Part shown: piece after piece, positions 1 to 6,583 of the stretch | Layout: each line of letters starts with the position of its first letter | Numbering within the stretch: position 1 is the stretch's first letter | Origin: an uncultured Oscillospiraceae bacterium | GTDB taxonomy: Bacteria > Bacillota > Clostridia > Oscillospirales > Oscillospiraceae | DNA: 51,840 nucleotides | Direction of reading: 5' to 3' | Assembly: GCA_947628185.1 (NCBI GenBank) | Contig: CANQYW010000010.1 | Coordinates: 1 to 51,840, forward strand | Notes under the pieces: generated by a model | Database searches by the model: none | The model's input: only the letters and a program-made list of their open reading frames with translations | Told to the model about the DNA's origin: nothing | Position numbers and translations under genes: made by a program

Positions 1-108
1 CAGTTCCCGTTCTTAAAGCCCAACCACTACATAGTTGGCATGTTCCTCTCCGACATGGCCGCCTCCGACAACCTCACCCAGTATAGGGGTTATATTCAGA
101 TGAGGTGA
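1..108 (+). CDS. C-terminal end of an unidentified protein (5' truncated by window)
   Basis: Frame 1 is open from the first base and ends at TGA 106-108, giving 35 residues that end in QYRGYIQMR. The clean codon use and the hairpin that follows suggest the true end of a gene starting upstream. Too little is present to assign a family. It lies on the same strand as the membrane protein and flavoprotein that follow, but a promoter at 159-187 separates it from them. Confidence 0.6.
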   Translation, partial: QFPFLKPNHYIVGMFLSDMAASDNLTQYRGYIQMR

Positions 109-111
109 CGC

Positions 112-143
112 GGCGCCGTCAAATTGGAGAAAATTTCGGCGCC
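112..143. terminator. Hairpin after the truncated first gene, possible weak terminator
   Basis: GGCGCCG (112-118) pairs with CGGCGCC (137-143). Inside, AAATT (121-125) can also pair with AATTT (132-136). No clean T-run follows, only ATTTTATATT about 7 bases on, so termination is an inference. Confidence 0.4.
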
Positions 144-158
144 CCAGCACATTTTATA

Positions 159-187
159 TTGCAACATGTCAAAAACTGTGATATATT
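159..187 (+). promoter_or_regulatory. Promoter of the membrane protein/flavoprotein pair
   Basis: TTGCAA (159-164) and TATATT (182-187) are separated by 17 bases, with a TG dinucleotide at 179-180 making an extended -10. A GC-rich hairpin (194-200 with 210-216) lies in the leader before the ribosome binding site AAAGGAG and the ATG at 252. Confidence 0.7.
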
Positions 188-251
188 AACCTGGGCGGAG
201 GGGTTTCCGCTCCGCCGGTGGAATCAATCAATTTTTGAAAGGAGTCTCGTT

Positions 252-725
252 ATGCCCCCGAAAAAAATGATAATCGTCCAGAACCTTGTCTTCAACGTGC
301 CTCTCGCCCTCATCATGAATCTCGTCTCCACCATCACCAACCCCAACGTGAAACTGGACTTCACCTTCATCCCCATGTTCCTCATCGGCTTTGTGCTGGT
401 TGAGATACTGGGCTTTGTGATCCCCATCCAGAAGATCGCGGGCGCCGTGGGCGGCAAGATAGCCCCGGGCAAGAACCCCATGATGTTCCCCCAGTTTTTC
501 CTGGTGGCGGCCGTCATAACTGTCATACTGACCGTCCTCATGACCGCCGGTATGACCTTCTTCGGCCTCCTCTTCGCAAAGCAGCTCAGCCAGTTCCCCA
601 TGGCCTATGTGATGGCCCTGCCCGTCATGCTCCTCACCGCATATGTGTGCGTGCTTGTCTTCATGCCGCTCTCCATGGTGGTGTCCGGCCTTGGCAAGTT
701 CCTTGAGACCCATCAGGGCAAGTGA
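252..725 (+). CDS. Small four-helix membrane protein of unknown function
   Basis: A 157-residue protein starting at ATG 252 behind a GAAAGGAG ribosome binding site. It has about four hydrophobic helices (roughly residues 8-28, 36-58, 75-97 and 115-145). The two halves resemble each other: each ends in a long helix followed by a short amphipathic stretch (IPIQKIAGAV, PLSMVVSGLG). This suggests an internal duplication of a two-helix unit reminiscent of DUF2798-type proteins, but that is an impression rather than a search result. It ends 39 bp before the flavoprotein and shares its promoter. The pairing suggests a membrane partner for a redox protein or a transporter for its substrate. Confidence 0.75.
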   Translation: MPPKKMIIVQNLVFNVPLALIMNLVSTITNPNVKLDFTFIPMFLIGFVLVEILGFVIPIQKIAGAVGGKIAPGKNPMMFPQFFLVAAVITVILTVLMTAGMTFFGLLFAKQLSQFPMAYVMALPVMLLTAYVCVLVFMPLSMVVSGLGKFLETHQGK

Positions 726-764
726 GAAATTCCTGAAAATCAATATAAATTGGAGGAAAATACT

Positions 765-1757
765 ATGAAAATCTTAGGCGTATCCCTGGGAACAAAGAAC
801 GGAAATAACGATACCATGTGCCGTGTGGCCCTTGAGACCGCAAAGGAGATGGGCGCTGAGGTGGAGTTCATCCACCTGCTTGACTGGGATATCCGGTACT
901 GCTCCGGCTGCGTGGCCTGCTCCCGCGGCCTCGTCATGGGCAAGGGCATGATCTGCTCCCAGAAGGACGACTTCTCCGCCTTCTATGAGAAGATAGTTGA
1001 GGCGGACGGCGTCATCATGGTGGACCCCATCTTCGAGTCCGGCGCCTCCGGCCTCTTCCACGTAATCACCGACCGCATGGGCCCCGGCCATGACACCGGC
1101 ATGCTGCTGATGCTTGACGGCAAGCTCAAGGAGCAGGGCAAGCCCGGCCTCAATCCCCGTTACTTCCGTCAGAAGGCCATGTCCTTCGTGGCCATCGGCG
1201 GCTCCGACTGGGCCGTCCGCTGCGAGACCGACCACGCCATGTTCGCTCTGAGCCAGGGCTGGAAGATAGTCAACAACGACTACTTCTCCTGGTGCAAGGA
1301 CGTCATCATGCAGGACGACAAGATCGAGCGCATGAAGGAGATCGGCCGGAACCTGGTGGAGGCCGCCCAGTACATAATCGACAACGACGTCCAGATCGCC
1401 GGTTCCGAGAACCTCTCCCTCTGGAAGGGCGCGGAGGGCGCCTGCCCCCACTGCCACGGCAACGCCTTCTATATCTTCCCGGGCACCACTCACGCGGTCT
1501 GCGAGTACTGCGGCATGGAGGGTCACCTCACCGTCGTGGACGGCAAGACGAAGTTCGAGTTCGACGAGTCCATCGTTCCCAACGGCCACCTGGAGCACGC
1601 CCATGACGTCCTCAGCGGCAAGTTCGCCCACGGCCAGGATATCTTCGAGAACGAGGGCCGCCTCATGGACCTCTACAAGGATCCCGAGTTCAAGGCCCGC
1701 AAGGCCCACTACACCGCCGTCTGCGAGCCCACCACTCCCCCCTCAAAGCAGAAGTGA
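765..1757 (+). CDS. Flavodoxin-fold NAD(P)H-dependent oxidoreductase with cysteine cluster and zinc ribbon
   Basis: A 330-residue protein starting at ATG 765 after TGGAGGA; an in-frame TTG at 750 overlaps that site and is rejected. The N-terminal ~190 residues resemble the NADPH-dependent FMN reductase/iron-sulfur flavoprotein family: a phosphate-loop-like start (MKILGVSLGTKNGNND) and a compact cysteine motif C46-x2-C49-x2-C52-x11-C64 followed by KDDF. The C-terminal region adds a rubredoxin-like or zinc-ribbon motif, C227-x2-C230-x15-C246-x2-C249, and a His-rich tail. Codons are strongly biased (ATC over ATA, no AGG in the stretches I read), unlike most neighbours, which suggests high expression. 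Physiological substrate unknown. Likely cytoplasmic electron transfer, possibly coupled to the membrane protein upstream. Confidence 0.8.
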   Translation: MKILGVSLGTKNGNNDTMCRVALETAKEMGAEVEFIHLLDWDIRYCSGCVACSRGLVMGKGMICSQKDDFSAFYEKIVEADGVIMVDPIFESGASGLFHVITDRMGPGHDTGMLLMLDGKLKEQGKPGLNPRYFRQKAMSFVAIGGSDWAVRCETDHAMFALSQGWKIVNNDYFSWCKDVIMQDDKIERMKEIGRNLVEAAQYIIDNDVQIAGSENLSLWKGAEGACPHCHGNAFYIFPGTTHAVCEYCGMEGHLTVVDGKTKFEFDESIVPNGHLEHAHDVLSGKFAHGQDIFENEGRLMDLYKDPEFKARKAHYTAVCEPTTPPSKQK

Positions 1758-1784
1758 GACTGAATAGCCATTAATAGTCAGATC

Positions 1785-1812
1785 GCCGGCAGGCCACCAT
1801 TGGCCTGCCGGC
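1785..1812. terminator. Hairpin terminator between convergent genes
   Basis: A 12-bp perfect stem (1785-1796 with 1801-1812) and a 4-base loop CCAT lie between the ends of the flavoprotein (+) and the XRE regulator (-). The tail on the plus strand is AGTTTCAATTT, a weak T-run. It probably serves both directions. Confidence 0.7.
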
Positions 1813-1821
1813 AGTTTCAAT

Positions 1822-3060
1822 TTATGCTGATTTCCTTCCAATGCGCCATTTCGACAGTATATACAATACTATAACGGCGGCCAGTTCAATAAGATATAGG
1901 TGAGAGATGGTCTGGTGCGCGAGATACAGCTCGTGCCCCGCGGCGTTAGTGTAGGGGACCTCGTAGGCCAGGATGGTGGGGACGCCGTTCTCCCAGCGGG
2001 TACTATAGCCGTAGACCTCGTAATTCCTGTGTATAAATTTGTACTCCGGGAGTTCCCGGCCCGTCTCGTCGGTGAGGTACTCCGTCAGGTACTCCTCTCT
2101 GGTCACCTCGTTGCCCTCCTCGTCCACGTAGGTATAGTCGTAGCTGCTGTCCGGGATGCCGTCCTCGTCCGTCTCCACGAGAGTTTTAAATTCCTCGAAG
2201 GTGTACTCCTTGCAGTACTTGTAGATATCGAAGTTGGCGTCATAAATACTGGCGCCGATGAGCGTGACCGCCCATAGGGCGAGGAGGAGGGCGGCTGTCA
2301 GCACCCTCAGGCGCCCGAGCCCCTTGGGGGGCTGGGGGATGAGACGCCCAGCGGCGGCCCGCTCCGATATCCAGCGGATGAGCGCGGCGAGAATGAACCC
2401 GGCGGCGGCACATCTTATGCCCTCACGAATCCAGGTGTCCGCCGTGAGACCCAGGTATGCGTCGTTGACCTCCATGAGCGGGAGACAGAAGGCCAGCGCC
2501 GTGAGGGCCGCGGTGTAGACCAGGGCCGCGAGCCGGAAGAGCGTGCCCCGGGGGGACAGCGTCCGCTCCGGCGGGAACTCCTCGCCGCTGAGAGATGAGA
2601 AGGACACCACCGCCGCGACGCTCTCGGTTATCACGGCGGCCAGGATGAGGAGGAGCCCCGCGAAGAACCCGATGTACGCCCGGAGGAACCCCAAATCACA
2701 GACAGCCGCCGCTATGAGCCCCAGCAGAATGAGTCCTGCGGACACGAGACTCACCACTTTAAACTTGAGTACCGAATGATTAATTATTCGCTCCAACTGT
2801 TTTTCGCCCCGGGGCGAGTTTTTCGCCTCGGAGCCCTCCAGCGCAGGGGCGGAGCGCTCCCCCCGGAGGAGCTCGTCGGCCGTGACGCCGAAGATCTCCG
2901 CGATCACCGGGATGAGGGTGAGGTCCGGGACGGTCTCGTCCCGCTCCCAGCGGCTCACGGATTTGTCGGTGACGTTTAGTCTCTCGGCCAGTTCCCTCTG
3001 GGTCATGCCGCTGGCCTTGCGAAGGGCGGCGATAAATTCGCCAATAGTATTTTTGCTCAT
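1822..3060 (-). CDS. Membrane-anchored XRE-family regulator with external sensor-like loop
   Basis: A 412-residue protein starting at ATG 3060 behind AGGAGG. Residues 5-65 are a Cro/XRE helix-turn-helix (MTQRELAERLNVTDKSVSRW) followed by a linker. Six hydrophobic segments follow at about 101-121, 127-153, 175-196, 214-231, 250-273 and 386-404. With the DNA-binding end inside, the charged loops fit a topology that puts residues 274-385 outside the cell and the basic C-terminus inside. The outside stretch is acidic and Tyr-rich. This suggests a one-component sensor that binds DNA at the membrane; the ligand is unknown. Targets may include its own promoter, which carries ordered repeats at 3106-3159. 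Confidence 0.85.
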   Translation of the reverse strand: MSKNTIGEFIAALRKASGMTQRELAERLNVTDKSVSRWERDETVPDLTLIPVIAEIFGVTADELLRGERSAPALEGSEAKNSPRGEKQLERIINHSVLKFKVVSLVSAGLILLGLIAAAVCDLGFLRAYIGFFAGLLLILAAVITESVAAVVSFSSLSGEEFPPERTLSPRGTLFRLAALVYTAALTALAFCLPLMEVNDAYLGLTADTWIREGIRCAAAGFILAALIRWISERAAAGRLIPQPPKGLGRLRVLTAALLLALWAVTLIGASIYDANFDIYKYCKEYTFEEFKTLVETDEDGIPDSSYDYTYVDEEGNEVTREEYLTEYLTDETGRELPEYKFIHRNYEVYGYSTRWENGVPTILAYEVPYTNAAGHELYLAHQTISHLYLIELAAVIVLYILSKWRIGRKSA

Positions 3061-3089
3061 GATGTTAGCCTCCTTTGGTTGATGGCCTA

Positions 3090-3159
3090 ATTCTACCGAG
3101 ACGTCAGTGAGAATTCCACCCCTGAGAGCGGGAATCGCTCTCGGAGACTGAGAATTTCC
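3090..3159 (-). promoter_or_regulatory. Promoter/operator region of the XRE regulator
   Basis: A -10-like TAGAAT reads on the minus strand at 3090-3095; no good -35 is seen. Upstream lie two near-identical direct repeats on the plus strand, AGTGAGAATTCC (3106-3117) and ACTGAGAATTTCC (3147-3159), about 41 bp apart. Between them is a 7-bp inverted repeat (3124-3130 with 3136-3142, spacer GGAAT). The spacing is near four helical turns, so this looks like a multi-site operator. Confidence 0.5.
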
Positions 3160-3193
3160 CCTGGCAGCCGGGAGACGCGGCCATTTTTGGCAG

Positions 3194-3224
3194 AAAAAGG
3201 CCCGCCGGGAGTGGCCGGCGGGCC
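3194..3224 (-). terminator. Intrinsic terminator of abrB
   Basis: A 10-bp perfect GC stem (3199-3208 with 3215-3224, loop GAGTGG) is followed on the minus strand by five T residues (complement of 3194-3198). It sits 12 bp past the abrB stop codon and separates abrB from the regulator gene downstream. Confidence 0.85.
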
Positions 3225-3235
3225 GTATTTGCTGA

Positions 3236-3478
3236 TTATATGCTCTTTAGTTCGCGTAGACAGTACTCGCAGATGTTCTTGCCGTGGTACTTGTGGACGC
3301 CTTTTGACTTGCCGCAGAAGATGCACGAGTCCTCGTGTTTCGCCAGGATGATGCGGTTCTCTTCGACGAAGATCTCAAGAGAATCCTTCTCGGCGATGTC
3401 GAGCGTGCGGCGCAGCTCAATCGGAATGACGATTCTACCTAATTCGTCAACCTTGCGGACGATGCCAGTGGATTTCAC
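3236..3478 (-). CDS. abrB: AbrB-family transition-state regulator with C-terminal zinc hook
   Basis: An 80-residue protein. Residues 1-50 are the swapped-hairpin AbrB DNA-binding domain, very close to the Bacillus AbrB N-terminus (MKSTGIVRKVDELGRIVIPI). The C-terminal part differs from Bacillus: it holds C52-x2-C55 and C70-x2-C73, a predicted zinc ribbon also seen in clostridial homologues. AbrB proteins repress post-exponential genes during growth. It is divergent from spmA/spmB, with a large inverted repeat between them. Cytoplasmic; probably autoregulated. Confidence 0.92.
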   Translation of the reverse strand: MKSTGIVRKVDELGRIVIPIELRRTLDIAEKDSLEIFVEENRIILAKHEDSCIFCGKSKGVHKYHGKNICEYCLRELKSI

Positions 3479-3524
3479 GACTTTTCCCTCCCCCTTATTT
3501 CCGAATGTGCTTGAGCATGCAAAT

Positions 3525-3552
3525 ATTGTAACACTTTGTATGAAATTGTCAA
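3525..3552 (-). promoter_or_regulatory. abrB promoter
   Basis: Read on the minus strand, TTGACA (complement of 3547-3552) is followed after 16 bases by TACAAT (complement of 3525-3530), with a TG one base upstream of the -10. It lies about 50 bp before the abrB ATG. Confidence 0.8.
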
Positions 3553-3559
3553 TATCTAT

Positions 3560-3598
3560 TGTGAAAATTTTTTCTCAGAATGAGAAAAAATTTTCACA
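3560..3598. repeat. Perfect 18-bp inverted repeat between abrB and spmA
   Basis: Bases 3560-3577 and 3581-3598 are exact reverse complements with a 3-base spacer GAA. The arms are AT-rich, with runs of A and T. The repeat starts 7 bp upstream of the abrB -35 and ends 36 bp before spmA, in a divergent region where a terminator has no obvious use. An operator for AbrB or a sporulation regulator is the likeliest reading. Confidence 0.75.
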
Positions 3599-3634
3599 TC
3601 GCATAAATATTATTTTTCATGAGAGGTTATGTAA

Positions 3635-4207
3635 ATGGGTATTTCGTGGATCTGGGGGCTTGTCATCGCGGCCAGCGTGCTCTACGGGGCGGCGACGGGG
3701 AGAATAGGGGAGGTGGGCTCCGCCGCCATGGAGGGGGCGGGCAGCGCCGTGACACTCATAGTTGGGATGCTGGGTGCCACGTCCCTCTGGTGCGGCCTCA
3801 TGGAGGTCATGCGGGAGGCGGGGGTGCTCTCGGGGCTCACGCGCCTTCTGCGGCCGGTGCTGGGGAGGCTCTTCCCCTCCGCCGGGGAGGACCCGGAGAC
3901 CCGGGAGGCGCTCTCCGCCAACATAGCGGCGAACCTTCTGGGGGTGGGGAATGCGGCCACCCCCGCCGGGATACGGGCCGTGACGCTCATGGATAGGGGC
4001 GGGGGCGAGGCCACGGACGAGATGTGCCGGCTCATCGTCATGAACACCGCCTCCATACAGCTCATCCCGGCCACCGTTGCGGCGGTGAGGGCCGCCAACG
4101 GCAGCGGCGAGCCCTTCGCCATACTCCCGGCGGTCTGGCCCACCTCCGCAGTATCCGTCACTGCGGGGCTTGCGGCGGCGGAGATAATGAGGCGCCTATG
4201 GAGGTGA
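3635..4207 (+). CDS. spmA: Spore maturation protein A
   Basis: A 190-residue membrane protein starting at ATG 3635 after GAGAGG. It has the nucleoside-recognition/Gate-type fold of the SpmA family; the run ANIAANLLGVGNAATPAG (about residues 95-112) is characteristic, and length matches the family. In Bacillus, SpmA and SpmB act in the mother cell in spore core dehydration. No vegetative promoter is obvious upstream; sporulation sigma factors cannot be judged by eye. It overlaps spmB by 10 bp. Confidence 0.93.
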   Translation: MGISWIWGLVIAASVLYGAATGRIGEVGSAAMEGAGSAVTLIVGMLGATSLWCGLMEVMREAGVLSGLTRLLRPVLGRLFPSAGEDPETREALSANIAANLLGVGNAATPAGIRAVTLMDRGGGEATDEMCRLIVMNTASIQLIPATVAAVRAANGSGEPFAILPAVWPTSAVSVTAGLAAAEIMRRLWR

Positions 4208-4728
4208 TGGGCGCGCTCTCCGCCGGAGTGGTGCCGGCGCTCATCGCCGCCGTGGTGCTACTGGGGCTCCTGGAGCGCCGGGACGTGTTCGCCGCTTTCA
4301 CCCGTGGGGCGGGGGAGGGATTAAAGGTGGCGGCGAGGATAATGCCCAGCCTCGTGGGGATGCTCACGGCCATATACATGCTCCGTGCCTCGGGGCTCCT
4401 GGATGCCCTCACGTCCCTCCTGACCCCGGCGCTGCGAGTACTCAGGATACCCGAGGAGATGGCGCCGCTCATGCTCATCCGTCCCCTCAGCGGCAGCGGG
4501 GCCCTCGCCGTGGGGAGCGCCATAATCGAGACCTGGGGGCCGGACTCGCTCTTGGGGTACACCGCCGCCGTGATGCTGGGCTCCACGGAGACCACGTTTT
4601 ACACCGTCTCCGTCTACTTCGGGGCCCTGGGGATACGGAGGACACGCTACGCCATACCCGCCGCGCTATGCGCGGATATGACGGGGTTCGCGGCGGCGGC
4701 CTTTTTTACCAGGCTCTTTTTTGCCTAA
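4198..4728 (+). CDS. spmB: Spore maturation protein B
   Basis: A 176-residue membrane protein, near the usual SpmB length. Start taken as ATG 4198, inside the end of spmA, with GAGG six bases upstream; ATG 4207 is the alternative but its ribosome binding site would be too close. Typical SpmB features are the IRPLSGSGA motif (about residue 97) and STETTFYTVSVYFGA (about 128-142). Works with SpmA in spore core dehydration and heat resistance. The two are translationally coupled. Confidence 0.92.
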   Translation: MEVMGALSAGVVPALIAAVVLLGLLERRDVFAAFTRGAGEGLKVAARIMPSLVGMLTAIYMLRASGLLDALTSLLTPALRVLRIPEEMAPLMLIRPLSGSGALAVGSAIIETWGPDSLLGYTAAVMLGSTETTFYTVSVYFGALGIRRTRYAIPAALCADMTGFAAAAFFTRLFFA

Positions 4729-4731
4729 TGC

Positions 4732-4760
4732 TTGCAAATCATGCCGAAAAGAAATATAAT
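4732..4760 (+). promoter_or_regulatory. Promoter of the secreted M3 peptidase gene
   Basis: TTGCAA (4732-4737), a 17-base spacer and TATAAT (4755-4760). It starts 4 bp after the spmB stop, so the peptidase is transcribed separately from the sporulation pair. Confidence 0.8.
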
Positions 4761-4830
4761 GGGAGGTAGTCTAAAATTCCCGGCATATATGTCTAAATAG
4801 ATATGAAATAAACTTGTGGGAGGAAGAGAT

Positions 4831-6522
4831 ATGGCACTCACTCGTCTTGTTGCGGTACTGCTGGCGCTCATCATGTGCGTCAGCTCCTCGGGCGGCATAT
4901 CCATCATGCCGGCGGAGCCGGGTACTGGGATCGTGGACGTGGACCCGGACTCCCCGGGACTCCTGACGCCGGCGGAGAGCGGATATTTCAATCGGGACGT
5001 GTGGCGCGCCGACGTGGACTTCTCTGAGCTCAGCTACATAAGCTACGACCTGGAGGACCTGAAGGACTACACGGACCCCATATACGAGATGGCGGAGAAC
5101 GGCGCCTCCCAGGAGGAATTTGAGGACGCCTTCTTCGCGCTCTACGACGAGATATACTACATCTACACCCTCTACGAGATAATAGACGAGCGCAGTTACG
5201 CCGACGCCTCCGACACCGAGGCCGCCCAGGAGGCGGTGAAGGCGGCGGACACATATAGCCGCGCTTACGATGAGTACATGCTGGCGATGAGGGCCGTGGC
5301 CGAGAGCGAGAACTCCGCCCTCATCGAGGAGGTCTACGGCCAGGACTTCACGGAGTACTTCAAAACCTACGAGCCCAGCACCGACGAGGACCTGGAACTG
5401 GGCAGCCGGGAGAGCACCCTTGTTCAGCAGTACTACACCCTCATCGGGGAGCCCGAGGTGGACTTTGAGGCCGTGGGGGAGACGTTCCTGGAGCTCGTGG
5501 AGCTCCGGAACCGCCAGGCGAAACTTGCGGGGTTTGATAGCTACGCGGAGTTTGCATACTCGGGCGTCTACTCCAAGGACTACACGCCCCAGGACGCCGA
5601 GACCGTCTGGCAGGGCGCGAAGGAGTACTTCGCGCCGCTCTTGGCGGAGCTGGGGGAGAGCGCCGTGGAGATAGCGGATGAACTCTCCGCGCCGGGGACG
5701 CTGGACGCCTCGCCGGAGAGCGTCTTAGGGGCACTGGGCCGGGGCGTGAGCCAGATATCCCCGGAGCTCCGGGAGGCATATGACTACATGATGGAGCACG
5801 GCCTCTACGACATATCCATCGACAGCTCCAAGGTCAACACCGGCTACACGTCGCTCCTATACTACTTCAACGAGCCCTACATCTTTAACTGCGCCACCGG
5901 CACCTTCGTGGACTACACCGACACCTTCCACGAGTTCGGGCACTTCGCCAACTACTACTACACCACTGCGGACCTACTGTTCGGCATCCAGGACTACGAC
6001 CTCTCGGAGCTACAGTCCCAGGGGATGGAGGTCCTCTTCACCTTCATGTACGACCAGTTCTTCGAGCCCGAGATAGCGGACGCCATGCGGGACTACACGC
6101 TCCTGGATCTCGCTTACAGCGTTCTGGAGGGGGCGCTCTACGATGAGTTCCTGCAGCGGGTGTACAGCGAGGAGAATTTGACGGTGGAGCGGGTCAACGA
6201 GATATACGCCGAGCTCTATGAGGAGTACGGCTACGTGCCCTACGAGGGGTACGAGACGGAGTGGATGTACGTGAGCCACAACTTCGAGGCGCCGTTTTAC
6301 TACATAAGCTACGCCGTCTCGGCGCTGGCGGCGCTGGAGATAAACGAGCTGTGCCTTGAGGACTGGGATGAGGGCGTCGACCGCTACCTCACGGTGGAGG
6401 CCATGGACCCGGAGGTCTACTACTACTCCGAGGCCCTGGATGAGGCGGGATTCTCCGACATCTTCGATATCCGCTCCTACGAGTCCATAGCCGCCGCACT
6501 GGGCGAGGCCGTGGAGAATTAA
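4831..6522 (+). CDS. Secreted M3-family (oligoendopeptidase F-like) metallopeptidase
   Basis: A 563-residue protein from ATG 4831, with GGGAGGAAGAG upstream (GTG 4816 overlaps it and is rejected). Residues 1-22 form a signal peptide; no proper lipobox is seen. The zinc motif H367-E-F-G-H371 with a following glutamate (SQGMEVLF, about 396-402) places it in the M3 family. It is very acidic and rich in Tyr and Glu, as expected for an exported protein. M3B enzymes such as PepF are usually cytoplasmic, so export is notable. Likely trims short peptides outside the membrane. It has its own promoter, and the next gene also has one. Confidence 0.85.
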   Translation: MALTRLVAVLLALIMCVSSSGGISIMPAEPGTGIVDVDPDSPGLLTPAESGYFNRDVWRADVDFSELSYISYDLEDLKDYTDPIYEMAENGASQEEFEDAFFALYDEIYYIYTLYEIIDERSYADASDTEAAQEAVKAADTYSRAYDEYMLAMRAVAESENSALIEEVYGQDFTEYFKTYEPSTDEDLELGSRESTLVQQYYTLIGEPEVDFEAVGETFLELVELRNRQAKLAGFDSYAEFAYSGVYSKDYTPQDAETVWQGAKEYFAPLLAELGESAVEIADELSAPGTLDASPESVLGALGRGVSQISPELREAYDYMMEHGLYDISIDSSKVNTGYTSLLYYFNEPYIFNCATGTFVDYTDTFHEFGHFANYYYTTADLLFGIQDYDLSELQSQGMEVLFTFMYDQFFEPEIADAMRDYTLLDLAYSVLEGALYDEFLQRVYSEENLTVERVNEIYAELYEEYGYVPYEGYETEWMYVSHNFEAPFYYISYAVSALAALEINELCLEDWDEGVDRYLTVEAMDPEVYYYSEALDEAGFSDIFDIRSYESIAAALGEAVEN

Positions 6523-6543
6523 CTATACTTTTTTCATTACCTA

Positions 6544-6552
6544 TGATATAAT
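6544..6552 (+). promoter_or_regulatory. Extended -10 promoter of metY
   Basis: TG (6544-6545) plus TATAAT (6547-6552), 32 bp before the ATG. No convincing -35. The 61-bp gap is too short for a SAM riboswitch or T-box. Confidence 0.65.
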
Positions 6553-6583
6553 AGCCGCCATAACGGTTTTAGGAGAGATACAA

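Noticed and set aside
774-1709. Long open frame on the minus strand across the flavoprotein gene
   Set aside because: It is the antisense of a well-supported gene. Its Val/His/Gly/Leu-rich composition is the usual by-product of GC-rich third positions, and no ribosome binding site or family signature is seen.
6523-6583. Possible SAM riboswitch or T-box before metY
   Set aside because: Only 61 bases separate the genes and the promoter takes up half of them; there is no room for either structure.
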